This document shows, piece after piece, positions 16,422 through 24,223 of a DNA stretch of 24,223 nt. The stretch lies in NCBI GenBank assembly GCA_903772945.1, contig CAICTM010001699.1:1-24223 (forward strand), given 5' to 3'. This DNA is from Seminavis robusta. Its lineage: Eukaryota; Bacillariophyta; Bacillariophyceae; Naviculales; Naviculaceae. Position numbers and translations under genes: made by a program. Below the pieces are notes generated by a model. It had not been told where the DNA came from. It saw only the letters and a list, made by a program, of their open reading frames with translations, and made no database searches. The stretch's first letter is position 1, and every line of letters starts with the position of its first letter.

Positions 16422-18248
16422 ATGGCGTCTGGGTTTCATCATGCGGTCCTGGCGCCGCTGCGTCGAGGAGCGTGTGTGGTAGTGAGGCGACTGTGTCCGT
16501 GTCATGCTCCTTCCTCTGCCGTATCTTTGTCGGAATCATGTCAGTGCCGTTGTGGCTTCCACAAACACCACCACAAGTCGTCACAGCAGCAGCCACAGCA
16601 AGAAGAAGTAGAAGAAGAGACGACGACAAGCACTACAAGTACTGAAGAGGAGACGACGGGGAGCACGTGGATTGTCCAAGAAGAAGACAACATGGTCATG
16701 AAGACTACTGATACAAGTACTGTTTCAGACGCAGAAGAAGAACAAACTACAAGTACAGAAGAAGAGTCTATTGGAGCCACTTGGATGGAAGAAAAAGACG
16801 ACAGTGTGGACATGGACACTAGCAACGTTGCTAGTACTACGAGTACAATTGATACTGCGTTTCCCGCTGGTACTGTTGCTAGAATTGGAGCTGCTCATCA
16901 AGACTTTGGAAGGTTGCTTGTCGAAAGGATTGGACTCTTGGCTTCTTCTTCTTCCTTGCCGATGGATGTGAATTTCAATCTGGATCCACCAGCAGTGCTG
17001 GATGCCATGGCCGTTGGCTTGTTTGTCTTTGTCGCGGGAGCGCTCTGTTTCTTTTCCTTCCTCAAGTCCAAAAAGCAGACTCGAAAGACGATCGATATCA
17101 TCATCAGCCAGCATGCTAGTAGTGTGAAAAGAGAGGACAAGACTCTTCCCATGTTGGTAGAATCACCAGAGTCTACTCCCGTCAAGCAACGACCGCAACA
17201 GCAGCAACAACAGCCAACAGAAGATTTGTTGACCAAGTCAAAACTCCTGCTTCTACTGGAGGAAGCCAATAATACTATTGACTCTTTGGAACAGCAACTC
17301 AGAGTCTCCCAGCAGTTCCACCATCATCAGAATAATCACAACGATGATCCTCATCAGCAGCCACAACAACCAGAACCCAACAGAGCCATCTCACCGGAAA
17401 CCACGTTTACCATCATTTCTACCGCTTCTTCCAGCAACAACATTGAAACAGCTATTGAAGCTAGCAAGGACCAGGACCATCGCAAGAGAGAGCAAGCATG
17501 GTATCAGGAACGGGCGGCTCTGCGACAGACCATTCAATCCCTCCAACAAACCCTCCAAGAACAGCAAGAACAACTTCAAAAAGAAAAATCCAACCGTCAA
17601 ACTGTAGAAACGGAATTGGCAAAACAGCACTCCCACGACAACGACGAGTTGAAGCAACAAGTCGCCGTGTTGAAGTCGGAAAATGAGTGGCAAACACAAC
17701 AACTCGAATCACTGCAACGATTCCGTACGGCCGACCACAACACATTTACCATGTTGCAACAAAATCTTCAAGCTAAAATTATGCTCATTCAAGACTTGCA
17801 ACGAGATCGGGCCAAGGAAGTCGCCATGACACGATGGGAAAGCAACATTCAGTTGGAACGCATTCAGCATTTGGTGCACGACTTATCGGTTGTATTGCAA
17901 CAACAAAAAGAACAAAAACAAGTCGAACCAGAAAGCAATAACAGCAACAAACAACAACTCCACGCAACAGACGTAGCAACAGACGACAATAACGACATGG
18001 CCGAAATCGTGGCACTGGTTGCGACGCAAAAGGAGCAACTCGAGACGGCACAACTCAACAATCATTTGCATTTGGAACGAATTCGAAAATTAGAAGACAA
18101 GCTGGCTCGAAGAAAGCAACACGGCGACGACGACGACGACAGTGACGCTAGCGATATTGTGGACGACGCATTTGCCGATCTCGATGCCATGTTGAGCGAA
18201 GCCGACAAGGAGCTTACCGACCTAGTCGGTTCGTCTTCTCGATTATGA
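16422..18248 (+). CDS. Single-pass membrane coiled-coil protein, function unknown
   Basis: A 608-residue protein I cannot assign to a family. The N-terminus is Arg/Cys-rich (VLAPLRRGACVVVRRLCPCHA) and could be a targeting sequence. It is followed by an acidic S/T/E-rich stretch (about 55-130) with repeated TTSTEEE-like pieces. One clear membrane segment lies at about 193-214 (AVGLFVFVAGALCFFSF), followed by basic KSKKQTRK. The positive-inside rule therefore puts the long C-terminal part in the cytosol. That part holds several heptad-rich coiled coils (LRQTIQSLQQTLQEQQEQLQ and later ones) with Q/N/H-rich linkers. It ends in an acidic tail (DDDDDSDASDIVDDAFADL) and a short helix. Such a plan suits a tether or scaffold, which is inference. 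The ATG at 16422 is chosen; the frame is open upstream but lacks an ATG. No intron is visible. Confidence 0.75.
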   Translation: MASGFHHAVLAPLRRGACVVVRRLCPCHAPSSAVSLSESCQCRCGFHKHHHKSSQQQPQQEEVEEETTTSTTSTEEETTGSTWIVQEEDNMVMKTTDTSTVSDAEEEQTTSTEEESIGATWMEEKDDSVDMDTSNVASTTSTIDTAFPAGTVARIGAAHQDFGRLLVERIGLLASSSSLPMDVNFNLDPPAVLDAMAVGLFVFVAGALCFFSFLKSKKQTRKTIDIIISQHASSVKREDKTLPMLVESPESTPVKQRPQQQQQQPTEDLLTKSKLLLLLEEANNTIDSLEQQLRVSQQFHHHQNNHNDDPHQQPQQPEPNRAISPETTFTIISTASSSNNIETAIEASKDQDHRKREQAWYQERAALRQTIQSLQQTLQEQQEQLQKEKSNRQTVETELAKQHSHDNDELKQQVAVLKSENEWQTQQLESLQRFRTADHNTFTMLQQNLQAKIMLIQDLQRDRAKEVAMTRWESNIQLERIQHLVHDLSVVLQQQKEQKQVEPESNNSNKQQLHATDVATDDNNDMAEIVALVATQKEQLETAQLNNHLHLERIRKLEDKLARRKQHGDDDDDSDASDIVDDAFADLDAMLSEADKELTDLVGSSSRL

Positions 18249-18688
18249 TGATCAAAGTAAATGTTACGACAAAAGGGAAGCACGCACGCACCACAACGCC
18301 ATACATACATACCGGTACAATGTGGTAGCTTCCTAAATTATATCGCACAAGACAAAGCACTCTACAACTTCCACGCACCTCCACGCACACAACGAAGCAC
18401 AAACAAGCACAAACATGCAACAATAACAACAAAATCAGGCGGGCAAAGCCAAAGGGAAAACACCACACAAAATTTCTGTGATTCGGTTTCCACTGGATCA
18501 AGCCACCAAGGACACAAGTACAATGAGGGGGAGCCAGTGAAAATACTTGCATGTGACATGACAAGACAAGACAACCAATCAAGACCAATAATCGTAAGTA
18601 GTACGATACTTTTTGCGATCATCATTCAATCATCCGATTGCGAGCATTTGATACCGTATCATAACATAGCTAGCTAGCTCGAGACAAC

Positions 18689-18898
18689 GTACCGTAACGT
18701 GCATCGAACTGGAGGTATCATGGTACGAATCATCACACGGGAAACCGATGAGCCAGTCACCACAATCAACTAACTGGTACGATGTACATACATGTACCGG
18801 TACCGCGGTATCCGTACTGTACTGAGATCAGTGAAAATCTGATGTTGGATCCAGTTCCAAAGCATCTGCACCTTGGTACTTGGTACATGTACTGGTAC
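18689..18898. repeat. Dense cluster of GTAC palindromes
   Basis: GTAC occurs 12 times in 210 bp, at 18689, 18723, 18777, 18784, 18794, 18800, 18814, 18819, 18876, 18883, 18889 and 18895. It often sits inside ACCGGTACC or ACATGTAC. About one would be expected by chance at even base composition. Confidence 0.75.
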
Positions 18899-18987
18899 CG
18901 TCCTCACTCACATTTAAGATAAGCGGGTTTAAGATTCGGAGCACTCAGAAGCTACTCAGATTTACAGAAATTTAATGTTAAGATAAT

Positions 18988-19257
18988 CTAGACACTCAGA
19001 TTTCCCAAACTAGTAAGATAAGCTAGGAGTACCAATGTCTCAAATCTTTTTAAGCTAGTACTACTACTATTGGGTAGTGAGGGCAGATAGAACCCACTTT
19101 CTTCCACATCACCATCTACATCCAAGTCCTCCATACCGGTATCCCCATCTTGGGGTGCCTTCTCTACAATAACATCTTTGGTTTTATCAATTTTGGCTTT
19201 GAACCTATTTCTTCTTGGGCTTTGGTGGTGGCTCCTCGCTGTCTTTAGAAGGGCATG
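18988..19257 (-). pseudogene. Small coding-like relic of an acidic/basic protein
   Basis: On the minus strand one frame reads PSKDSEEPPPKPKKK, then a stop. Shifting by one base at about 19208 continues as RFKAKIDKTKDVIVEKAPQD and then GMEDLDVDGDVEES, and stays open for 72 codons. The K- and D/E-rich, protein-like character on both sides of a single-base shift suggests a gene fragment. There is no start codon, no domain and no known family. It could still be chance. Confidence 0.3.
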
Positions 19258-19842
19258 GTGAGTAGTACCGGTAGGGTATGTGACAATAGCTGCTAGTGGC
19301 TATTATATGAGATATAAAAGATACTGAGATTTGGCTGCTTGGAAGGATAATGACTATTAATAAGTGGGTTTCTTGATGAATCAAGATATTTCCAGTCAGT
19401 TCTCAGAATAGAGGCTTCTTATCGATGAGGTAGAGGTGTACTGTAAGCTGCAGAGTGCAGTGAAAGTCTTGAGCCAAGTGTGACTTCGAGCATCCGGTAC
19501 TTTCCGTACCGTACCACTAATTAGCCATTAATGCCCTGACCAAGAAGAATTACGAATACAACGCTCCCTCTAAGATACTGTACTTCTGAGAAAAGACTGT
19601 TGCGAGGACTTATGAAGGTGTCAAGTGATCGCGGACATTGAGTGTCTGAGCAGTTTCGGGCTTATATCCTTAACCATTAAAAGCCAACATCCTTCTTTGA
19701 GCCCAACGGCAGAGTGGCGAGTTTCGTGCTCTTATCCCTGATTGCCAAAAAAAGACCCCAGCCAGAGGTCGAGGTCAAGATCCACTGACACTCTAGCCAT
19801 TTTTTGTATTGGCACCACAACGGCAAAGTTGGAGGAAGCAGT

Positions 19843-22785
19843 ATGATTTTTAGCTCTTCTGTAGAGAGATCCAGCACCATCACCCCAGTCCACCACAGCA
19901 AGAACGAGAAGATGAGCACCACGACTACCACCAAGAGGACTACAGCTCGGTCGAGAACTCCTCCTCCATCGTCGGGTCGAGCCAAGTCTCCCACGCGTTC
20001 TACCAGTGGTGCTACTGCTGCTCCCAAGAGTCCCAAGAGAACTACCAGCACCCCCACAACCACTAGTCAACGTCAGTCTCGTTCCCATTCACCCGTCCGG
20101 GGATCCACCAATTCCGCCAACAATCGAGGAAAATCTCCCGTGCGATCCAGTGGACGGACGTCTACCAATAGTGGAACGGCCAATCGAGGCAAGAGTCCCG
20201 TCCGGTCCAGTTCCAATGCTACTTCTGGAGGAATATTAGGAGGAATTCTGGAAGGCTTTGGCCATTCCGACAATGACGCCTTTGAAGAAAAGGTTCGCAA
20301 GTGCATTCCCTCGGAATTTCAACTCTTGGCCAGTCAAGACGATCGCACACAAGCGCTGGAAGACTGGTACGCCATGGAACACTACAATCTACCCGTCAAT
20401 CGACAAGCCAAAAAGGTCAATGCCGGATCGGTCGCTACCAGTGCATTACTGCAAATCATGTACGAAAATCCACGACGCATGATTGCGTGTGGCGAAACCG
20501 AACCGTGGAATTGTCTCGAAATTCTCCAACAAATCAAAAAACGCGTCAAGGAACATTCCAAAGTCGAAGCCAAACCGACCATGTCATCCAGTCGACCACT
20601 GGGACCACCGCGACGGTCTGGTAAGAAGGATCAGTATGCACCCTTTTATATTGTCCCACCCGGATACACGGGAAAACGACATGCCCTCCTGATTGCTGTT
20701 CGCGTGGGAGAAGGTCCCGATCTCAAGGGATCGCACAATGACATTTCGTGTATGCAGTCGTTTCTGCGACTCTACTGTGGTTTTAAAGAAGCCGATATTA
20801 CCGTCATGAAAGATGATGACATTCACACCGATCCGACCAAACGCAATATTCTCGCCGCATTTACCAAATTGTGTCGCCTCACCAAACGCGGCGATGTCGT
20901 CTTTATTCAATTCTCGGGACACGGAGGACGTACTGGCAATAATCTGTATATTTGTCCGTCCGACTATAAACGTGGACCCGTCATGGATGAAGTTATCTTG
21001 CGAGATCTCATCAAGGCATTGCCGGGTGGTGTGTACACGACCATGTTGGTCGATTGTTGTTATTCGGGTACCGTGGGAGATTTGCCCTATGTCCTCAAAT
21101 CAACCCGGGACGGTGCCCGACAAGAAATTGAATCCTATTTTGATACCGACAGTCGCGAGGAAATGATGCGCCGAGAAAAAGAGGGTGGCCAAAAGTATCA
21201 AGACTTTAAACGAGCGCGAGCGGAACAACGAAGTTTGTGGCGTTTGGGAGCCATGCCGGCCAAATTGGTGTACGATGCCGCCAATGCCGCCGCCGGTGGG
21301 GCCATGATGGTCGGTGAGGGTGTCGTTCATGTGGGTATGGGTACAGCACAAGTGGCGGCGGATGCCGTGCAGGCCGCTGGAACCGGCGTCTATCAGGCGG
21401 GAAATGCCGTCGGGACGGGTGTGTATCAAGCTGGAAATGTTGTGGGCACGGGCGTGTATCAGGCCGGAAATGTCGTGGGTACTGGCGTGTATCAAGCCGG
21501 AAATGTTGTGGGCACGGGCGTGTATCAGGCTGGAAATGTTGTGGGCACGGGCGTGTATCAGGCTGGAAATGTTGTGGGTACGGGCGTCTACCAAGCTGGA
21601 AATGTTGTGGGTACCGGAGTCTTCCAAGCTGGGGCGTCCGTAGTGGGAGCTGCCGGATCGGTGGTAGGGGCTGCCGGAACGGTGGCAGGTGCTGGTACCG
21701 ATATGCTCCGACGCAGTGGAACTGGTGTGGCCAGTGTTGCTGGGGCGGTGGCCGTGTCGCCGTTTCGGAGAAGCAACACGGAAACTGTGAAAAGAAGAAG
21801 CAATACCGACAACATACGAAGGAGCAATACACAAACCATCCGGAGGACCAACACTGACAATATGCGTGACAGTACCGGAGTGTTTACCGCGCTCTCGGAT
21901 GCGGCAACCACTGTCACCAGTTCCGTGGCTGGTGCGGCAACCACAGTTACCAGAGCTGCTTCTCCGTTTCGAAGGAGCAATACAGAAACGGTTCGACGTA
22001 CCTCCGAATCGAAAGAGGAAGAAGACTTTGAAGAAGCATTAAGGAAAGAGGCTATTAACAGGTCTAGGCGGGAAGCAGCAGAGGCAAGAGCCCGTAGGAA
22101 TGGAGGAAGCATGAGTCACAGCCACAACGATCATTTTGATTGTCCTGTGGCCCGGGCTCGACCAGAGGCTGTCGCAGCAAGACTAGGATCGCGGTCAAAG
22201 TCTACGCCAAAGCGTAGTGTGACCGCGCCAAAGAAGATTGGAATCTCGGTGGAGGTGCGACAAAATGGCAACAAAGCATCACCCGCTGGCAGGGGGAAAG
22301 CCGGCAAGTCTCCCATTCGCCGTGTCCAAACACTCGACAGTCCCAAAAAGAGTCCTAAGAAACCGGCCATTCGTCTCATTTCCATTACTGATGTTGCCAA
22401 TTCTATGACATCAGCAGCGAATGCCGCCGCAACATCTGCAGCATCAGCAGCCAATGCCGCTGCAACAACCGCAACTTCGGCAGCTACTGCAGCTTCAACT
22501 GCGGCAACGTCAGCTGCCAATGCCGCTGCAACAACTGCAACTTCGGCAGCCACTGCAGCTTCGACCGCAGCCACTACTGCAGGGGGTGGCCTGAGAAGGA
22601 CAGTCACTGCTCCCGTGCGAGGCGTCTCGCCGATGCGGACCAGATCAACCAAGCGAAGTGTATCACCCATGCGCCGGACAACATCACTGGAGGAGAAAAA
22701 AGCAGAAGAACAGGCTAGAAAAGACGCGATCGAAAGATCCAAACGAGAGGCCCAAGCTGCTCGTGCTGCAGCTGGGCGGCGGTAA
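19843..22785 (+). CDS. Metacaspase-like cysteine protease with 11-residue repeat arrays
   Basis: A 980-residue protein. Residues 1-140 are S/T/R-rich with repeated KSPVR/KSPTR motifs. About 150-220 is a helical region. The p20-like caspase domain spans about 275-430: HALLIAVRVGEGPDLKGSHND, then His360 in FSGHGGRTG and Cys406 in DCCYSGTVGDLPY, the expected His/Cys dyad (family consensus DxCHSG; here Tyr replaces His). The p10 part (SGC.D.QTS-type loop) is not visible; the chain instead enters repeats. Ten 11-residue units follow in register (21313-21642), eight of them GTGVYQAGNVV-like. Next come RRSNT repeats (from about residue 640) and five Ala-rich 11-mers (22411-22575). The tail has SPKK/SPMR motifs and a charged helix. 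Metacaspases cleave after Arg/Lys. Start is ATG 19843; ATG 19912 is an alternative. Confidence 0.85.
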   Translation: MIFSSSVERSSTITPVHHSKNEKMSTTTTTKRTTARSRTPPPSSGRAKSPTRSTSGATAAPKSPKRTTSTPTTTSQRQSRSHSPVRGSTNSANNRGKSPVRSSGRTSTNSGTANRGKSPVRSSSNATSGGILGGILEGFGHSDNDAFEEKVRKCIPSEFQLLASQDDRTQALEDWYAMEHYNLPVNRQAKKVNAGSVATSALLQIMYENPRRMIACGETEPWNCLEILQQIKKRVKEHSKVEAKPTMSSSRPLGPPRRSGKKDQYAPFYIVPPGYTGKRHALLIAVRVGEGPDLKGSHNDISCMQSFLRLYCGFKEADITVMKDDDIHTDPTKRNILAAFTKLCRLTKRGDVVFIQFSGHGGRTGNNLYICPSDYKRGPVMDEVILRDLIKALPGGVYTTMLVDCCYSGTVGDLPYVLKSTRDGARQEIESYFDTDSREEMMRREKEGGQKYQDFKRARAEQRSLWRLGAMPAKLVYDAANAAAGGAMMVGEGVVHVGMGTAQVAADAVQAAGTGVYQAGNAVGTGVYQAGNVVGTGVYQAGNVVGTGVYQAGNVVGTGVYQAGNVVGTGVYQAGNVVGTGVYQAGNVVGTGVFQAGASVVGAAGSVVGAAGTVAGAGTDMLRRSGTGVASVAGAVAVSPFRRSNTETVKRRSNTDNIRRSNTQTIRRTNTDNMRDSTGVFTALSDAATTVTSSVAGAATTVTRAASPFRRSNTETVRRTSESKEEEDFEEALRKEAINRSRREAAEARARRNGGSMSHSHNDHFDCPVARARPEAVAARLGSRSKSTPKRSVTAPKKIGISVEVRQNGNKASPAGRGKAGKSPIRRVQTLDSPKKSPKKPAIRLISITDVANSMTSAANAAATSAASAANAAATTATSAATAASTAATSAANAAATTATSAATAASTAATTAGGGLRRTVTAPVRGVSPMRTRSTKRSVSPMRRTTSLEEKKAEEQARKDAIERSKREAQAARAAAGRR
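21313..21642 (+). repeat. Array of ten 33-bp (11-residue) repeats in the metacaspase-like gene
   Basis: Two degenerate units (GEGVVHVGMGT, AQVAADAVQAA) are followed by eight units from 21379: GTGVYQAGNAV, six GTGVYQAGNVV and GTGVFQAGASV. The DNA units differ mainly at third codon positions, so the peptide is more conserved than the DNA. Confidence 0.92.
22411..22575 (+). repeat. Array of five Ala-rich 11-residue repeats
   Basis: Five consecutive 33-bp units encode SAANAAATSAA, SAANAAATTAT, SAATAASTAAT, SAANAAATTAT and SAATAASTAAT. Units two-three and four-five form a duplicated 66-bp block (22444-22509 and 22510-22575). Confidence 0.92.
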
Positions 22786-23795
22786 TGAGGATTGGAGGTG
22801 CGTGCTGCTAGCTACACATTACCAAGGTCAGAAACAACTCATAACAAACGAAGATGTTCATAATGTTAGCACCTTGAAAGAACTCAAGGTGCTTCGATGT
22901 CTACTATGGATTGTGGTACTGTGTACTTAGAAGCAGCAGCGTCTTTCAATGCTTCTCTGAGAGCTCCAACCCAATAACATACATAGTTGGTCCTGAGCAT
23001 CCAGTGAGCATGGGTCAAAGTCTCTCGTTATCTTCCTCTCGCGATGGGGCCCTTGATGATGCCAATTCACATGGTCACCAGGCCGCAAATTCCCAGCTCT
23101 GAAAATCGCCATGAAGCTGGCCACTACAGTGTCAAGTCCCAATGTCCTCGCTGCCATAATGCCAGCTCGTGAAGGAAGCCAGTGACGGCATAGCAAAAAC
23201 GTATTTGGAAATTTCTGATCATGGAGTGTGGAATGCTTCGGCGGTGTGTGCCTGCATGTCTTGTCCCTGCCAATGCAAGGACCAGGGCAGAGATGCCGAA
23301 CAGGACCTGGACTTTTGTATGCATTTCCAACCTTCCCACGAAGGGGGTACATCCTGGAGGTGCTCGCTGATAGTATGGTACCTTATCAAATTGCATGTGC
23401 CCGATATATACTTTGCTTGCATATGGAGTTGCGTGAAATCTCGACGACCTATTAGCAGCTACGTAGTATAGCCAGCAGCAAGAAATGCTGAAGCCAAAAG
23501 TATGAGCTACCTGCGACAGCAGCATACCGTAGCTAGCTGCCATCGTACCAATCGGTAGTAGATGGAAACTAGTCTAGTTAGGAAAGACTGTGGTCCTCTA
23601 GCTGTTGCTACACCGCAGCAAATCCCTGCTAGCTGGAAACATCGAGTGACTCAGTCAGTCAAGACCCTGAAACCAATGCGTTTCAAACCCTGCCGGCTTA
23701 TTTGCAAAAGATTTTATGTCTCGACGTCTCGACAACAGCTTTTTACACTTTTTACTTTGACGATGACGGATCTTGTTTGTAGTGGTTCGTCCTGA
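22786..23795. other. Spacer downstream of the metacaspase-like gene
   Basis: Apart from the hairpin there is no convincing gene. A minus-strand ATG frame of 139 codons (23124-23543) has two hydrophobic patches but no recognised domain. It is overlapped in another frame by a second minus-strand frame of similar length (22927-23352). Confidence 0.4.
22868..22893 (+). other. Perfect hairpin in the presumed 3' UTR of the metacaspase-like gene
   Basis: AGCACCTTGA, loop AAGAAC, TCAAGGTGCT: a 10-bp perfect stem with a 6-nt loop starting 83 bases after the stop codon. It may affect mRNA 3' end formation or stability; no known family is recognised. Confidence 0.55.
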
Positions 23796-24223
23796 CAGCC
23801 TCGTCCCAAGGAGACGGATCGCCTGTTGCCCAGCACTACTGCTAGTAGTAATAGGAGCAGCAACAGCAATGCGAGTGTGTGGGTCTCCTTGTTGACACTA
23901 CTGTTGAGTCTTCCCGCGTTGATTGGCATGTGATGTTGGCCGGCCCTCGTCATTCCTCTCTTGGGAGGAACCGTGACGACGGCCTCACGTCATGCCAGTC
24001 ATGTCGTTGAATTCTGTACCAAACTTATTATGTTGGTGGCGGTGGTGCTCTTTGTCGCTTACGAATCCAGCAAACGCGCTTCTTGTAAGTATGGTCCCAC
24101 GATTCTGGTCAGTGTGGCATCGCTCCTAATTCTCGTGGATCCCACTCGGCATGTGTTGTTGGATCAGACGCACTGGCAGTACGTCCACCAATACGGAGGC
24201 ATGTACCGGCATAACTGTCCCGT
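23796..24223 (+). CDS. Partial membrane-protein reading frame, interrupted by TGA and cut by the window edge
   Basis: From the ATG at 24030 a frame runs open to the window end, reading MLVAVVLFVAYESSKRA, YGPTILVSVASLLILVDPTR and then HVLLDQTHWQYVHQYGGMYR. That gives two hydrophobic segments separated by a short polar loop. The same frame extends upstream through LVIPLLGGTVTTASRHASHV to a TGA at 23931-23933. Before that TGA it is open again from 23796, with another hydrophobic run (VSLLTLLLSLPALIGM). A further in-frame TGA is at 23793. The protein-like character on both sides of 23931 suggests either an interrupted gene or an unrecognised intron or indel. The simplest intact product starts at 24030. 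Family not identified; a multi-pass membrane protein is likely. Confidence 0.45.

Larger units (their letters stand above)
18249..19842. other. Spacer with GTAC cluster and a coding-like relic
   Basis: Non-coding DNA between the coiled-coil gene and the metacaspase-like gene. It holds the GTAC cluster (18689-18898), a CTAGCTAG word at 18670, two ACTCAGATTT copies (18954 and 18993) and a possible pseudogene fragment on the minus strand. The final 150 bases are the presumed metacaspase promoter and leader. Confidence 0.5.

Noticed and set aside
19650..19752. Two similar stretches starting AGTTTCG.GCT
   Set aside because: Similarity fades after about 20 bases, so a true repeat cannot be claimed.
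23124..23543. 139-codon minus-strand ATG frame with hydrophobic patches
   Set aside because: No family match, overlapped by another minus-strand frame of similar length, and no supporting context.

Overview
The window looks like nuclear DNA from a diatom, most probably a pennate one. That is inference from gene content: a PARP16-type tail-anchored enzyme, a metacaspase, a kinesin-light-chain-type TPR protein, a cytosolic sulfotransferase, a PIF/Harbinger DNA transposon with a plant-type transposase, and a Ty3/gypsy remnant. Genes are intron-poor or intronless, with ATG starts. The spacers are rich in the self-complementary words CTAGCTAG and GTAC. No rRNA, tRNA, CRISPR array or bacterial-style operon was seen.

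Layout. 1-963 (minus): decayed Ty3/gypsy gag-protease region running off the left edge. 1021-2730: non-coding, palindrome-rich. 2731-3675 (+): ankyrin-repeat protein. 4281-5234 (-): PAPS-dependent sulfotransferase. 5740-6180: fold-back structure enclosing a one-strand array of 17 ACATCCTCTTAA-like motifs. 6181-8366: low-complexity spacer. 8367-9770 (+): PARP16-like ADP-ribosyltransferase. 10259-11816 (-): TPR gene broken by two small frameshifts. 11874-16039: complete-looking PIF/Harbinger element with 29-bp perfect terminal inverted repeats and a TTA target duplication; it carries a DDE transposase (+) and a Myb-like ORF1 protein (-) in tail-to-tail orientation. 16422-18248 (+): single-pass membrane coiled-coil protein. 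18249-19842: spacer with a dense GTAC cluster and a small coding-like relic. 19843-22785 (+): very long metacaspase-like protein with no visible p10 region and two arrays of 11-residue repeats. 23796-24223 (+): start of a membrane-protein reading frame, interrupted by TGA and cut by the window edge.

Relationships. The transposase and ORF1 protein are a functional pair (ORF1 binds DNA, the transposase cuts). The element sits 57 bp upstream of the TPR gene start. Removing it would leave the TPR gene and the coiled-coil gene divergent across about 435 bp, so the insertion may have split a shared promoter. The other genes stand alone. The most unusual items are the metacaspase with 11-mer arrays, the fold-back motif array, and the zinc-cluster/Myb ORF1 in an apparently intact Harbinger element.
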